Shown: positions 1-9,475, counted from the first letter of the stretch. The stretch: DNA of 64,000 nt from Rhodanobacter thiooxydans (GCF_021545845.1 NZ_CP088923.1:62001-126000), one strand, 5' to 3'. Notes: generated by a model from the sequence alone, not told the origin. Numbers and translations are program-made.

Positions 1-807
1 AAGCAGCAGCACGCCCCTGGGCGGGTCGAGCACGGGATCGGGCGTGGCGGCGAGGAACACCGCGCGGCGCCGCTGCACCCACTTGCGCACGCGGGCCACG
101 CCGGCGATGTCGGCGAAGCTGGCGGTGGCGTATTCGTAGTGCAGCAGGCCGGAGCGGTTGAGCAGCTCGAACTTGGACTGCATCAGCACCGGCAGGTCGT
201 TCGGGCCGAGCGCGCCATCGGCGTAGATCAGCTTGCGCACGATGCGCCGCGCATCCGGTGCGGACAGCCCGAGCAGGTTGCGCACGATGGTGCGCGCGGC
301 ATCGTTGTCCACCTCGATACGGCAGTTCTGCTCGCGCTGCCAGGCGGCCGCCTCGCCGCGCAGGATGCCGGCCAGTTCCTTGAGGTCAGGCAGCGCCAGC
401 GGCACGCGCAGCGACAGCGCCTCCAGCTCGCGGGGCAGTTCGACCTTGGCGCCGACCAGCACGATGGTGTGCGCGGCCGAGCGCTGGCGCTGCACGATCT
501 CGCGCAACTGGCGCAGGCTCATCGCGTAGCCGAGCAGGCCGTGGAAATCGAACATCAGGTAGATGCCGCGCTGGTCCTGGGCGCGGATCGCCTCCAGCGT
601 GGCGGTGGCGTCGGGCGCCACGCTGCCGGCGGCGGCGAAGTCCAGCCGCTGCAGGCCGTCGGTCAGGGTCCAGCGCCACAGCGGGTGCAGCGCCTGCGCG
701 ATCACGTGGCGGAAGCACTCGATCACTCGCTGCTCGTCCACCGTCTCGATCACCAGCAGCGGCGTGGCCGCACGGACCAGGGTGGTGAGGTCGTCCAGTT
801 CGCTCAT
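1..807 (-). CDS. Ycf46-like AAA+ ATPase, N-terminal part (runs off window)
   Basis: The gene begins at an ATG (protein start MSELDDLTTLVRAATPLLVI) and stays open through base 1, so only the first 269 residues are visible. The text resembles the N-terminal region of the uncharacterised Ycf46 family of AAA+ ATPases: an early segment reading PLLVIETVDEQRVIE, a Rossmann-like stretch GIYLMFDFHGLL, then AAHTIVLVGAKVELPRELEALS. The Walker A and B motifs of this family lie further downstream, outside the window, so ATPase activity cannot be checked here. The opposite strand also has long open frames, which is expected at this GC content. The cellular role of the family is unknown. Confidence 0.8.
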   Translation of the reverse strand, partial: MSELDDLTTLVRAATPLLVIETVDEQRVIECFRHVIAQALHPLWRWTLTDGLQRLDFAAAGSVAPDATATLEAIRAQDQRGIYLMFDFHGLLGYAMSLRQLREIVQRQRSAAHTIVLVGAKVELPRELEALSLRVPLALPDLKELAGILRGEAAAWQREQNCRIEVDNDAARTIVRNLLGLSAPDARRIVRKLIYADGALGPNDLPVLMQSKFELLNRSGLLHYEYATASFADIAGVARVRKWVQRRRAVFLAATPDPVLDPPRGVLLL

Positions 808-908
808 GCGTTCCCCCGAAAGGCCGCAGTTTAGCGGGCGGCAGGGTTTCTGGCTCCATCCACTCCGGTATACGCTGCGCCTTCCCTCTCGATCACGGGG
901 CCATCGCC

Positions 909-2072
909 ATGCGCCTGCTGCTGCCGTTGCTGCTGGGCCTGTCGTCGCTGCCGGCGCTGGCCGCGCCGCCGCCGTTGGATCGACTGACCCTGCCCAGGGG
1001 CTTCCACATCGCGCTGTACTCCGACCAGGTGCCGGACGCACGCGAGCTTGCGCTGGGGGCGAAGGGCACGGTGTTCGTCGGTTCCAACGATGCCGGCAAG
1101 GTCTACGCGCTCACCGACAACAACGGCGACGGCGTCGCCGACCAGGTGCGGGTGGTCGCCAGCGGCCTGCAGCTGCCGGTGGGCGTGGCGTTCAAGGGTG
1201 GCGACCTGTACGTCTCGGCGGTGAGCTGCATCGTCGTGCTGCGCGACATCGAGAACCACCTGGACGATCCGCCGAAGCCGGCCGTGGTCACCGACCAGCT
1301 GCCCAGCGAAACCCACCACGGCTGGAAGTTCATCGCGTTCGGCCCGGACGGCAAGCTGTACGTGCCGATCGGCGCACCGTGCAACATCTGCGACCCGGCG
1401 CCGGCGCACGGCAAGCTGATCCGCATGAACGCCGACGGCAGCGACTGGCAGGACGTGGCCCGCGGCATCCGCAACTCGGTCGGCTTCGATTGGCAGCCAG
1501 GCACGAAGCGCCTGTGGTTCACCGACAACGGCCGTGACCTGATGGGCGACGACATGCCCAGCGACGAGTTGAACGAGATCACCGGCCCCGACCAGCACTT
1601 TGGCTACCCGTACTGCCACCAGGGCGACACGCTTGACCCCGAGTTCGGCAAGGGTCGCCGCTGCAAGGATTACGTGCCGCCGGTGCTGAAGCTAGGCGCG
1701 CACGTGGGCGCGCTGGGCATGCGCTTCTATGAAGGCCAACAGTTCCCGGCCAGCTACCGCGGCGCGATCATCGTGGCCGAACACGGCTCGTGGAACCGCA
1801 CGAAGAAATCCGGCTACCGGGTGATGACGGTGCGCCTGAACGGCAGCAAGGTGGTGGCGTACGAGCCGCTGATCACCGGCTTCGAACAGAACGAAAGCGC
1901 CTGGGGCCGCCCGGTCGACGTGCAGCCACTGCCCGACGGCAGCGTGCTGGTCAGCGACGACCTGGCCGGGGCGGTGTATCGGGTGACGTATGGAAGCCGG
2001 GATTCGGGAGACGGGATTCGGGATTCGCAAGAGCGCCCGCGCGCGAGCGTAGATGCCCCCGCAAGCCCATGA
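909..2072 (+). CDS. PQQ-dependent sugar dehydrogenase-like periplasmic protein (sorbosone dehydrogenase family)
   Basis: 387 residues beginning with a Sec signal peptide (MRLLLPLLLGLSSLPALAAP). The mature part is a beta-propeller of the glucose/sorbosone dehydrogenase type: motifs LPRGFHIALYSD, PVGVAFKGGDLYVS, HHGWKFIAFGPDGKLYVPIGAPC, GIRNSVGFDWQPGTKRLWFTDNGRDLMGDD and EHGSWNRTKKSGYRV. Family members oxidise aldoses or related sugars in the periplasm with PQQ, but substrate cannot be predicted. The last about 23 residues (DSGDGIRDSQERPRASV...) are translated from a chromosomal inverted repeat and do not look like family sequence; the native end is probably near AGAVYRVTYGSR. It stands alone, transcribed toward the next gene. 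Confidence 0.82.
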   Translation: MRLLLPLLLGLSSLPALAAPPPLDRLTLPRGFHIALYSDQVPDARELALGAKGTVFVGSNDAGKVYALTDNNGDGVADQVRVVASGLQLPVGVAFKGGDLYVSAVSCIVVLRDIENHLDDPPKPAVVTDQLPSETHHGWKFIAFGPDGKLYVPIGAPCNICDPAPAHGKLIRMNADGSDWQDVARGIRNSVGFDWQPGTKRLWFTDNGRDLMGDDMPSDELNEITGPDQHFGYPYCHQGDTLDPEFGKGRRCKDYVPPVLKLGAHVGALGMRFYEGQQFPASYRGAIIVAEHGSWNRTKKSGYRVMTVRLNGSKVVAYEPLITGFEQNESAWGRPVDVQPLPDGSVLVSDDLAGAVYRVTYGSRDSGDGIRDSQERPRASVDAPASP

Positions 2073-2130
2073 GGGTAGGCTTGTCGTAGCGCGTTTTTCC
2101 GTATCCCGAATCCCGCCTCCCGAATCCCGG
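1998..2130. repeat. Near-perfect 28-bp inverted repeat with 77-bp loop
   Basis: The left arm at 1998–2025 and the right arm at 2103–2130 are reverse complements with one mismatch (27 of 28). Each arm is built from the unit GGGATTCGGGA. The left arm lies inside the 3' end of the sugar dehydrogenase gene, and the stop codon of that gene falls in the loop. The right arm ends just before the start of the next gene. GGGATTCGGGAT-type repeats are common intergenic elements in Xanthomonadales. Confidence 0.85.
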
Positions 2131-2137
2131 AGCTCTT

Positions 2138-2761
2138 ATGCACCTGCACAGCGACTACTTCGCCAACGGCCAGCCAATTCCCGCCGAGTTCGCCTTCGGC
2201 AAGCGCGGCGATCCGGTCGCGCTGTCGGGCAACCGCAGCCCGCAGCTGGCGTGGAAGGGCGCGCCGGCCGCCACGCGTTCGTTCGTGCTCACCTGCATCG
2301 ACCCCGACGTGCCCAGCCGCGGCGACGACGTGAACCAGCCCGGTCGCAGCGTGCCGGCCGACTTGCCGCGAGTGGAGTTCGTGCACTGGCTGATGGCGAA
2401 CATCCCTGCCGAGTGCGGCGAGTTGGCCGCGGGCAGCTGCAGCGACGGCGTCACCGCGCATGGCAAGCGCGCGCCGTTCGGGCCGCCGGGCAGTGTGCAG
2501 GGCATCAACGACTACACCGGCTGGTTCGCCGGCGACGCTGACATGGGCGGCGATTATCTCGGCTACGACGGCCCGTGCCCGCCGTGGAACGACGCGCTGC
2601 TGCACCATTACCACTTCAAGCTCCACGCGCTCGACACGGCTGCGCTGCCGCTGCACCACGGCTTCACGTTGGCCGAGTTGCGCGCGGCAATGGCCGGCCA
2701 CGTGCTGGCCGAGGCGGAGCTGGTCGGTACCTACAGCCTGAACCCGGCGCTGGCCGGCTGA
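2138..2761 (+). CDS. YbhB/YbcL-family Raf kinase inhibitor-like protein
   Basis: 207 residues of the phosphatidylethanolamine-binding protein (PEBP/RKIP-like) fold. Family features are visible: GNRSPQLAWKGAPAATRSFVLTCIDPDVPS near the N-terminus, VEFVHWLMANIPAE in the middle, YDGPCPPWNDALLHHYHFKLHALDT, and the C-terminal helix LAELRAAMAGHVLAEAELVGTY. No signal peptide is evident, so it is probably cytoplasmic like E. coli YbcL-type paralogues without a leader. Physiological ligand unknown. The start is the ATG right after the right arm of the upstream inverted repeat, with GGAGCTCTT as ribosome-binding region. Confidence 0.88.
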   Translation: MHLHSDYFANGQPIPAEFAFGKRGDPVALSGNRSPQLAWKGAPAATRSFVLTCIDPDVPSRGDDVNQPGRSVPADLPRVEFVHWLMANIPAECGELAAGSCSDGVTAHGKRAPFGPPGSVQGINDYTGWFAGDADMGGDYLGYDGPCPPWNDALLHHYHFKLHALDTAALPLHHGFTLAELRAAMAGHVLAEAELVGTYSLNPALAG

Positions 2762-2891
2762 ACCCGCGTAGCGCAAACGTCGGCAGCGCGTGCACGGCGC
2801 TGCCGGCACCCTTCACACCCGCATGGCGCAGGCTGTGGGTGAATGGCCGCAACGGCGGTTCCCCGCCACCATTCCCCCCGAGGACGCCCCC

Positions 2892-3047
2892 ATGCTTCAC
2901 TACGCCCTGGTTTTCCTGGTCATCGCAATCATCGCCGCCGTGCTCGGCTTTGGCGGCATTGCAGGTGCCGCGGCCGGGATCGCGAAAGTCCTGTTCATCA
3001 TCTTCCTCATCCTGGCGATCATCGCGTTCTTCCGCCGCACCAGTTGA
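2892..3047 (+). CDS. DUF1328 small membrane protein (YtjA-like)
   Basis: 51 residues, almost entirely hydrophobic, with two predicted membrane helices ([19 protein letters not shown] and [18 protein letters not shown]) separated by GGIAGAAAG and ending RRTS. This is the usual length and layout of DUF1328 proteins such as E. coli YtjA. I chose the ATG at 2892 because it gives the canonical 51-residue protein; an in-frame ATG about 100 bases upstream would add a charged, unrelated leader. Function unknown; such genes often respond to envelope or osmotic stress. It leads a run of small envelope genes. Confidence 0.88.
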   Translation: MLHYALVFLVIAIIAAVLGFGGIAGAAAGIAKVLFIIFLILAIIAFFRRTS

Positions 3048-3100
3048 GTGCGACCATCGAACCGCGACTGTGCCACCATGAGTCTTCTCCGGAGCATGCC

Positions 3101-3463
3101 ATGAACGAGCAAATCCAGCCCCCCGGGCCGGCCGCCGGTGACCGCATCGACCAGCGCGCCGAGCGCATCAAGCAGGCCACGTCCGAAGCAGTGGCGGCCA
3201 CCAAGGACAAGGTCGAGCGCGCCGCCGACCGCGTCGAGGAAGGCCTGCACCATGCCACCGACAAGGCCGCCGGCGCCGCCCACAAGGCCAGCGACAAGGC
3301 GGCCCAGGTCGGCGAGCGCGGCCGCGAGGTCTACGACGAGACGAGGGACCGCGCCGACGCCTGGCTGGAGCAGGTGCGCGACTACGTGCGCGAGAAGCCG
3401 GTGCAATCGGTCGCCATCGCGCTGGGCGCCGGCTGGCTGCTCGGCCGCATCCTGCGGCGTTGA
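3101..3463 (+). CDS. DUF883/ElaB-YqjD-like protein
   Basis: 120 residues. The first 85 are an Ala/Lys/Glu-rich amphipathic coiled-coil-like segment with repeating KAADRVEEGLHHATDKAAG text. A short C-terminal hydrophobic helix (VQSVAIALGAGWLLGRILRR) matches the membrane anchor of ElaB/YqjD proteins, which tether to the inner membrane and, for YqjD, associate with stationary-phase ribosomes. The ATG at 3101 follows a ribosome-binding sequence (CTCCGGAGC) about ten bases upstream. The next gene overlaps its stop region or begins 24 bases later, as in the yqjCDEK arrangement of enterics. Confidence 0.82.
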   Translation: MNEQIQPPGPAAGDRIDQRAERIKQATSEAVAATKDKVERAADRVEEGLHHATDKAAGAAHKASDKAAQVGERGREVYDETRDRADAWLEQVRDYVREKPVQSVAIALGAGWLLGRILRR

Positions 3464-3486
3464 CCCACGCGGCACGGGGGCCGGGG

Positions 3487-3957
3487 ATGCACGACGAGGA
3501 AGGTGAGTCGCCCCGTGCAGCGCCGTCGCCGGAGCCGTCGCCGCCACCGTCCGGGCTGCTTGACGAGCTCGGCCGGTTCGGCCGCGCGGCGAGGCAGCTG
3601 TTCGGCGCCCAGGCGCAACTGCTGGCGGCGGAACTGGGGTTGGCACGCAGCGCCGTGTCATGGCTGTTGCTGGCCGGCTTGGCCGCCACCGTCGCCGGCG
3701 TCGGGCTGGGCCTGACCCTGCTCGGCCTGGCCGGCGTGCTGCTGGCAACGTGGTTCGATTCGTGGATCTGGGCGCTGCTGCTGCTGGCGCTGCTGCAGGT
3801 GCTGTTCCTGTTCGGCGCGATCGCGCTGTTCCGCCGCTGCATGCACTGGATGAGTCTGCCGGCCACACGCAGCGAGTGGGGTGCGATGATGCGCGCGGGC
3901 CTGCAGCCGGCGGAGCCCACCGCCGAGCAGGATCGCCGCGCGGAGGATCGGGCATGA
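3487..3957 (+). CDS. Phage-holin-family membrane protein (YqjE-like)
   Basis: 156 residues with an acidic/proline-rich N-terminus, an amphipathic segment (LLDELGRFGRAARQLFGAQAQLLAAEL), and two long hydrophobic helices around AVSWLLLAGLAATVAGVGLGLTLLGLAG and WIWALLLLALLQVLFLFGAIALF. That is the layout of the Actino-holin/YqjE group, which despite the name are chromosomal inner-membrane proteins. An in-frame TTG at 3460 overlaps the previous stop, but the ATG at 3487 after GGGGCCGGGG is more plausible. It overlaps the next gene by an ATGA, so the three small genes are likely cotranscribed. Confidence 0.75.
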   Translation: MHDEEGESPRAAPSPEPSPPPSGLLDELGRFGRAARQLFGAQAQLLAAELGLARSAVSWLLLAGLAATVAGVGLGLTLLGLAGVLLATWFDSWIWALLLLALLQVLFLFGAIALFRRCMHWMSLPATRSEWGAMMRAGLQPAEPTAEQDRRAEDRA

Positions 3958-4277
3958 GCCTGTTCAGGCAGATGGCAAAGGTGCAGGCGGCGCAGCGACG
4001 CGTGCATGCGGCGCGCCATGCCCTGGCCCCGCCGGCGGCGGCGCTGCTGGGCCGCGGCCGCGAGCATCCGTTGACCATGGTGGGCACTGCGGCCGGCGCC
4101 GGCTTCGTGCTGGGCAGCCTCAACGTGCATCCGCTGCGGGTGCCGGGGCTGGGTGCTCTGCTCGGCGACCGCCTGGCCGAAGTGGCCGCCCACGCGGTGC
4201 GGCTGGTTGCGGAACTGGCAGCGGTGGCGCCGGTCGCCGCGGCCGCGGCGCATGCGGCGGACGACGAGCCGGCATGA
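3954..4277 (+). CDS. Hypothetical protein (YqjK-position small protein)
   Basis: 107 residues, Ala-rich, sharing ATGA overlaps with both neighbours. The N-terminal part is basic and helical (SLFRQMAKVQAAQRRVHAARHAL), and a hydrophobic stretch occurs around TMVGTAAGAGFVLGSLNV and again near the C-terminus. It occupies the place of yqjK in yqjCDEK-type operons but I cannot recognise a family. Its tight coupling to the DUF883 and YqjE-like genes suggests a shared envelope role. Confidence 0.6.
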   Translation: MSLFRQMAKVQAAQRRVHAARHALAPPAAALLGRGREHPLTMVGTAAGAGFVLGSLNVHPLRVPGLGALLGDRLAEVAAHAVRLVAELAAVAPVAAAAAHAADDEPA

Positions 4278-5437
4278 GCGAATCCGCACCGGTACTCCCG
4301 CCGGCGCCCGGCGACGTCGTCGCCACGCCGCCGGCGCCACCGGCGACTGGCACGGCGTTGCACCCGGAGCCGCCACGGCTGGCCGCCGCGCGCGCCACGC
4401 GCCGCCACCTGCGTGCGCTGCGCGTGGTGCTGAACACACTGCTGCTGCTGGCGCTGCTGTACACCATCACGCTGAGCAAGGCGCTGTTGATCCCGCTGGT
4501 GCTGGCCGCGTTCATCGGGCTGGCGCTGAACCCGATCGTGGCCTTCGGCACGCGCCTGCATCTGCCGCGCTGGCTCACCGCCAGCGTGTTGATGCTTGGC
4601 CTGATCGTCGGCATCGGCAGTGGCGTGGGCCTGCTGGCGCAGCCGGCGGTCGGCTGGTTCCACGACGCGCCGGCGGCGATCAAGAGCTTCGTGCCGAAAC
4701 TGCGCAGCTTCACCCGGCCGCTCGAAGCAGCCAACCGCGCCACCCAGACCCTGGTCAGCGGCAGCACCCGTGCGCCTGCGCCGCAGGCCACGCCGATCTC
4801 GATCAGCGCCTGGGACGTGGTTGCCACCACGCCGAAGGTGCTCGCCGCGGTGCTCGGCGTGCTGCTGCTGGTGTTCTTCTTCCTGATCTACGGCGACTCG
4901 ATGCTGCGCCGGCTGGTGGAGATCACCCCCGGCTTCACCTACAAGCGGCACGCGGTGAGCATCGTGCGCGGCATCCAGAGCGAGGTGTCGCGCTACCTGC
5001 TCACCGCGCTGCTGATCAACGCCAGCCTCGGCGCGGTCACCGCCGGCATGCTGTGGCTGTACAAGGTGCCCGACCCGCTGCTGTGGGGCGCGGTGGCGAT
5101 GTTCGCCAACTTCATTCCCTACGTCGGCGCGATCGTCACCACCTCGCTGCTGGCGGTGGTGTGCATGCTCTACGCCAGCGACGCCAGCCTGGAAGTGTTC
5201 CTGCCGGTGTTGACCTTCGCCGGCATCACCGCGGTGGAAGGCAACCTGATCACGCCGCTGATCCAGGGCGCCAGCATGCGGCTGTCGCCCATCGCCATCC
5301 TGCTGTGGCTGCTGCTGTGGGGCTGGCTGTGGGGCATCCCCGGCGCGCTGCTGGCGGTGCCGATGCTGACCTGCACTAAGCTGATCTGCGAGCGCGTGCG
5401 CGGCTGGGAGTGGTTCGCGCACATCGTGCAGCGTTGA
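4274..5437 (+). CDS. AI-2E family transporter (PerM/YdiK type)
   Basis: 387 residues. A proline-rich cytoplasmic N-terminus is followed by about eight membrane helices in the AI-2E family pattern: two N-terminal helices (LLLLALLYTITLSKALLIPLVLAAFIGLAL), a soluble central region, and the conserved C-terminal block with GAVAMFANFIPYVGAIV, EGNLITPLIQG and WGIPGALLAVPML. The PYVG and EGNLITP signatures are diagnostic. Members include putative autoinducer exporters and Na+/H+ antiporters, so the substrate is open. It overlaps the preceding gene by four bases. Confidence 0.87.
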   Translation: MSESAPVLPPAPGDVVATPPAPPATGTALHPEPPRLAAARATRRHLRALRVVLNTLLLLALLYTITLSKALLIPLVLAAFIGLALNPIVAFGTRLHLPRWLTASVLMLGLIVGIGSGVGLLAQPAVGWFHDAPAAIKSFVPKLRSFTRPLEAANRATQTLVSGSTRAPAPQATPISISAWDVVATTPKVLAAVLGVLLLVFFFLIYGDSMLRRLVEITPGFTYKRHAVSIVRGIQSEVSRYLLTALLINASLGAVTAGMLWLYKVPDPLLWGAVAMFANFIPYVGAIVTTSLLAVVCMLYASDASLEVFLPVLTFAGITAVEGNLITPLIQGASMRLSPIAILLWLLLWGWLWGIPGALLAVPMLTCTKLICERVRGWEWFAHIVQR

Positions 5438-5556
5438 GCGTCCGCAAGCGGCGTAACCTCACCACGATGTGGCTTCGTCGTCGCGGAAGAGCCGTGCAGT
5501 TGCCGCCGGGATGGTCCGAATCGCTGCCACGAGCAGCTGCATACAGGGGAGCAATG

Positions 5557-6855
5557 ATGGAAACCAGCAACACGATCCACCTTGGCCGGCGGCGCTTCCT
5601 GCAGGCCTCGGCCATGGGTGCGGCGGCCTTGTCGACGAGCCTGCTGGCGGGCGAGGCCGTGGCCCGACAGGGCACCGGCTGCGCCAGCTTGCCGCCTTCG
5701 ATCATGGCGCTGCAGCCGGTACAGTCGCAGATCGTCCCCATCACCGACGCCGAACGCCGGGCCCGCCTGAACCGGGCGCAGCAGTTCATGGCCGAAAACA
5801 AGATGGATGCCATCTTCATGGATGGCGGTGCCTCGCTGAACTATTTCACCGGCATGCACTGGTTCACCAGTGAGCGGACCATGGGCATGCTGCTGCCCAG
5901 GTCGGGGGATCCGATCTACATCACACCTGCATTCGAACTGAGCCGCGCGCTGGAGCAGATCAAGTTCGGCCATGACGTGCGTGCCTGGCAGGAGCACGAA
6001 AGTCCCTACGAGAAGATCGCGCAGATCATGGCCGAGCTGCACGCGTCCACCGGAACGCTGGGCATCGAAGATCAGGTACCGTTTTCCCGCGCCACCAACA
6101 TCGGCAATGCGATGCCGCACGTGCGGCTCGTGTCCGCCATGCCGGTTACCGCCGGCTGCCGTTCGATCAAGAGTCCGGCCGAGCTGGCCCAGATGCAGGT
6201 CGCCAACAACGCGACGCTGGCGGTGTACCACGCCGTGTGGAAGGCGCTCGAACCCGGCATGACGCAGCAACAGGTGCTGGACTGGATCGGTGCCGCCTAC
6301 GGACGTCAGGGACTGGCAGGCGAGGCGATCGTCAATGTCGGAAAATACTCCGCCCAGCCGCACGGTTCGATCGCTCCGCAGAAAATCGTCGAAGGCACGG
6401 TAGTGCTTATCGACGAGGGCTGTTTCGTGGAGGGCTATCAGAGCGACATCACCCGTACCTTCGTCCTGGGCAAGGCCTCCGACAAGATGAAGAAGGTATT
6501 CGGCATCGTGCAGAAGGCGCAGCAGGCGGCGCTGAAGGCGGCGCATCCGGGTGCCACGATGGAGTCGGTGGATGCCGCCGCCCGCAAGGTGATTGTCGAC
6601 GGTGGCTACGGACCGGACTACAAATATTTCGCGCACCGCCTCGGTCACGGCATCGGCATGGACATGCACGAGTGGTACTACCTGGTACGCGGCAACAAGC
6701 GAAAGATCCTGGCAAACATGACCTTCAGCGATGAACCGGGTATCTACATTCCCGGCGAGTTCGGCGTGCGGCTCGAGGACATCATGTATGTCACCGATGA
6801 CGGTGCGCGCTGGTTCACGCCACAGAGCCCGTCCATCGAGCAGCCTTTTGGCTAG
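5557..6855 (+). CDS. Tat-exported M24 family metallopeptidase (Xaa-Pro aminopeptidase-like)
   Basis: About 432 residues. A twin-arginine leader is clear (LGRRRFLQASAMGAAALSTSLLAGEAVA), so the enzyme folds in the cytoplasm and is exported. The C-terminal pita-bread domain keeps the dinuclear metal ligands of the family: Asp in VVLIDEG, Asp in YQSDITRTF, His in RLGHGIGMDMHE, Glu in FSDEPGIY and Glu in VRLEDIMYV. Residues 40–200 form the usual creatinase-type N-terminal domain. I chose the second of two adjacent ATGs because the AGGGGAG ribosome site is five bases upstream of it. Followed directly by a LysR remnant. Confidence 0.86.
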   Translation: METSNTIHLGRRRFLQASAMGAAALSTSLLAGEAVARQGTGCASLPPSIMALQPVQSQIVPITDAERRARLNRAQQFMAENKMDAIFMDGGASLNYFTGMHWFTSERTMGMLLPRSGDPIYITPAFELSRALEQIKFGHDVRAWQEHESPYEKIAQIMAELHASTGTLGIEDQVPFSRATNIGNAMPHVRLVSAMPVTAGCRSIKSPAELAQMQVANNATLAVYHAVWKALEPGMTQQQVLDWIGAAYGRQGLAGEAIVNVGKYSAQPHGSIAPQKIVEGTVVLIDEGCFVEGYQSDITRTFVLGKASDKMKKVFGIVQKAQQAALKAAHPGATMESVDAAARKVIVDGGYGPDYKYFAHRLGHGIGMDMHEWYYLVRGNKRKILANMTFSDEPGIYIPGEFGVRLEDIMYVTDDGARWFTPQSPSIEQPFG

Positions 6856-6857
6856 GC

Positions 6858-7151
6858 GTTCCGCCGGACGATTCCATTGATCAAGACCGGACCCAGGTAC
6901 TGCGCATGCTGGCCGCGTGCCTGCTGGAGAAGGACATGCCGGAACCGGTGATGACCGACGTCCGCTCCACCGGCAAGCCGGTGTGGATCGTCTACCTGCG
7001 GAAGCAGCAGCTGTCGGCGCGCGTGCAGGCCTTCATCGAATGGGTGCGCGAGCTGTTCGAGCACACCAGCCAGCCGGGCCAGCACATGGCCGGTGCGCCG
7101 AAGGCCGCGTCGAAACCGCTGCATGGGAAGGCGTTGGTCGAAGCCGCGTAG
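6858..7151 (+). pseudogene. LysR-type regulator remnant (C-terminal end only)
   Basis: The readable part ends GKPVWIVYLRKQQLSARVQAFIEWVRELFEHT, which matches the end of the LysR substrate-binding domain (a piylvYp-x-r-x-l-s-x-r-v-x-a-F-i-d pattern). A preceding stretch DRTQVLRMLAACLLEKDMPEP resembles the region about 40 residues further upstream in intact LysR proteins but is shortened. No helix-turn-helix or N-terminal domain exists upstream, where the M24 peptidase gene ends. I treat it as a decayed fragment; an alternative is an 81-residue ORF starting at 6906, which has no recognisable ribosome-binding site. Confidence 0.6.
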
Positions 7152-7193
7152 GCGCTGCATCCAGCAACGGCCGCACCTCCGGCCGCGGCGGGT

Positions 7194-7991
7194 TCAGGCA
7201 CCGGCCGGCACCAGCAACAGCAGCGCCACGCCGAGCGCGATGCGGTAGACCGCGAACGGGGTGAAGGTGTGGCTGCGGATGTAGCCGAGCAGCCACTTCA
7301 CCGCGATGAAGGCGACGATCGCCGAGACCACGAAGCCGACCACCAGCGCGGTCCAGTCCTCGTGCGCGGCGCCGCCGTCCTTCGCCACCTTCAGCAGCTC
7401 GTAGCCGGTGGCCGCGTACATCGTGGGGATGCCGACCAGGAACGCGAACTCGGTGGCCGCCGCGCGGTTGCTGGTGCCGAACAGCATCGCCGCGAAGATC
7501 GTCGCGGCCGAGCGCGAGGTGCCGGGGAAGATGCCGGCGGCCATCTGCGCAATGCCGACCAGGATCGCCACCTTCCACGTCACCGCGCTGCGCTCGGGCT
7601 GGCGCGCGGCCAGCCGCTCGGCGGCGATCATCCACAGGCCGCCGATCACCAGCGCCCAGGCCACCGGGGTCACCGTCTCCGGCAGCTTGAAGCCCAGCTT
7701 CACCGCGACGAAGCCAAGTACCGCGGTGATCAGGAACGCCACCGTGAGCTTCAGCAGGTAGTCGCGGTTGGCCGCGTCGCGCCACTGCGTCAGCAACTGC
7801 CAGATACGCCTCCAGTAGATCAGCGTGACCGCCAGGATTGCGCCGGCCTGGATGCCGATGTTGAACAGGTCCGAGCGCGCGCCCAGGCCGAACTTCTCGG
7901 CGATCAGCAGGTGGCCGGTCGAGGAGATCGGCAGGAATTCGGTGATGCCTTCGATGATGCCGAGCAGGATGACATGGAGCAGGTCGGTCAC
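7194..7991 (-). CDS. uppP: Undecaprenyl-diphosphate phosphatase UppP (BacA)
   Basis: 265 residues, a normal length for UppP. It recycles the lipid carrier by dephosphorylating undecaprenyl diphosphate on the periplasmic side and supports peptidoglycan and O-antigen synthesis; loss or excess changes bacitracin sensitivity. The two signature motifs are present: EGITEFLPISSTGH near the N-terminus and FPGTSRSAATI in the middle, within eight hydrophobic segments. The start is a GTG (VTDLLHVILLGIIEGITEF); upstream in-frame codons add an unlikely basic leader. Transcribed away from the porin-glnK operon, so their promoters share the intergenic region. Confidence 0.95.
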   Translation of the reverse strand: MTDLLHVILLGIIEGITEFLPISSTGHLLIAEKFGLGARSDLFNIGIQAGAILAVTLIYWRRIWQLLTQWRDAANRDYLLKLTVAFLITAVLGFVAVKLGFKLPETVTPVAWALVIGGLWMIAAERLAARQPERSAVTWKVAILVGIAQMAAGIFPGTSRSAATIFAAMLFGTSNRAAATEFAFLVGIPTMYAATGYELLKVAKDGGAAHEDWTALVVGFVVSAIVAFIAVKWLLGYIRSHTFTPFAVYRIALGVALLLLVPAGA

Positions 7992-8118
7992 GGGTGGGTC
8001 CGTTGGCGGGCGGGGGTGGGACGCCGTCGAGCGGATCGCCGGCGTGAAACGCCATAGCTTACGGGCTTTGCCCTCGCGCCAGATGGCTGCAGGCTGAGCG
8101 ACCGGTCGGAACGCGCAC

Positions 8119-8133
8119 GCACTGCAACAGTGC
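8119..8133. promoter_or_regulatory. NtrC (GlnG) binding site upstream of porin-glnK-amtB
   Basis: The sequence GCACTGCAACAGTGC is a perfect dyad with the arrangement GCAC-N7-GTGC that defines NtrC operators in enteric bacteria. Its centre is about 118 bases upstream of the -12 element of the sigma-54 promoter, a normal enhancer distance. Predicted to activate the porin-glnK-amtB operon under nitrogen limitation. Confidence 0.75.
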
Positions 8134-8230
8134 AAACCGGCCGCGCCGACGGGTGCGGATGGTGCTAACGCCGGTGCGGGGCGTTCGCGCACGGCGTCGC
8201 CAACGCCGTCACGGCAACGGTTTGCGCCCG

Positions 8231-8246
8231 TGGCACGCGGCTTGCT
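8231..8246 (+). promoter_or_regulatory. Sigma-54 promoter of porin-glnK-amtB operon
   Basis: TGGCACG-CGGC-TTGCT matches the sigma-54 consensus TGGCACG-N4-TTGCW exactly. The GC of the -12 box is at 8244–8245, placing the transcription start near 8257, about 87 bases before the porin start codon. Confidence 0.87.
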
Positions 8247-8343
8247 GAGCATGACAAGCCATGCAAACGCATGGCCGTGTCGCGGTGGCTCATGGACGTC
8301 TGGACGGCCATTCGCGCGACGTCATCAGCGGAGGGCGCGGTCC

Positions 8344-9467
<1,124 letters not shown>

Positions 9468-9475
9468 CCCACTTC

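Larger units (their letters stand above)
7992..8343. other. Divergent intergenic region, uppP / porin-glnK-amtB
   Basis: About 350 bases without a gene. It holds the NtrC-type site at 8119–8133 and the sigma-54 promoter at 8231–8246 described separately. A second half-site-like GGATGGTGCTAA lies near 8157. Nothing resembling a gene is seen. The uppP promoter should also lie here, but no clear sigma-70 boxes stand out. Confidence 0.6.

Noticed and set aside
2900..5422. Very long minus-strand open frame (840 codons) opposite the small envelope genes and AI-2E transporter gene
   Set aside because: His/Gln/Arg-rich low-complexity translation, no family sequence; the plus strand gives clear proteins. 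High GC content leaves antisense frames open.
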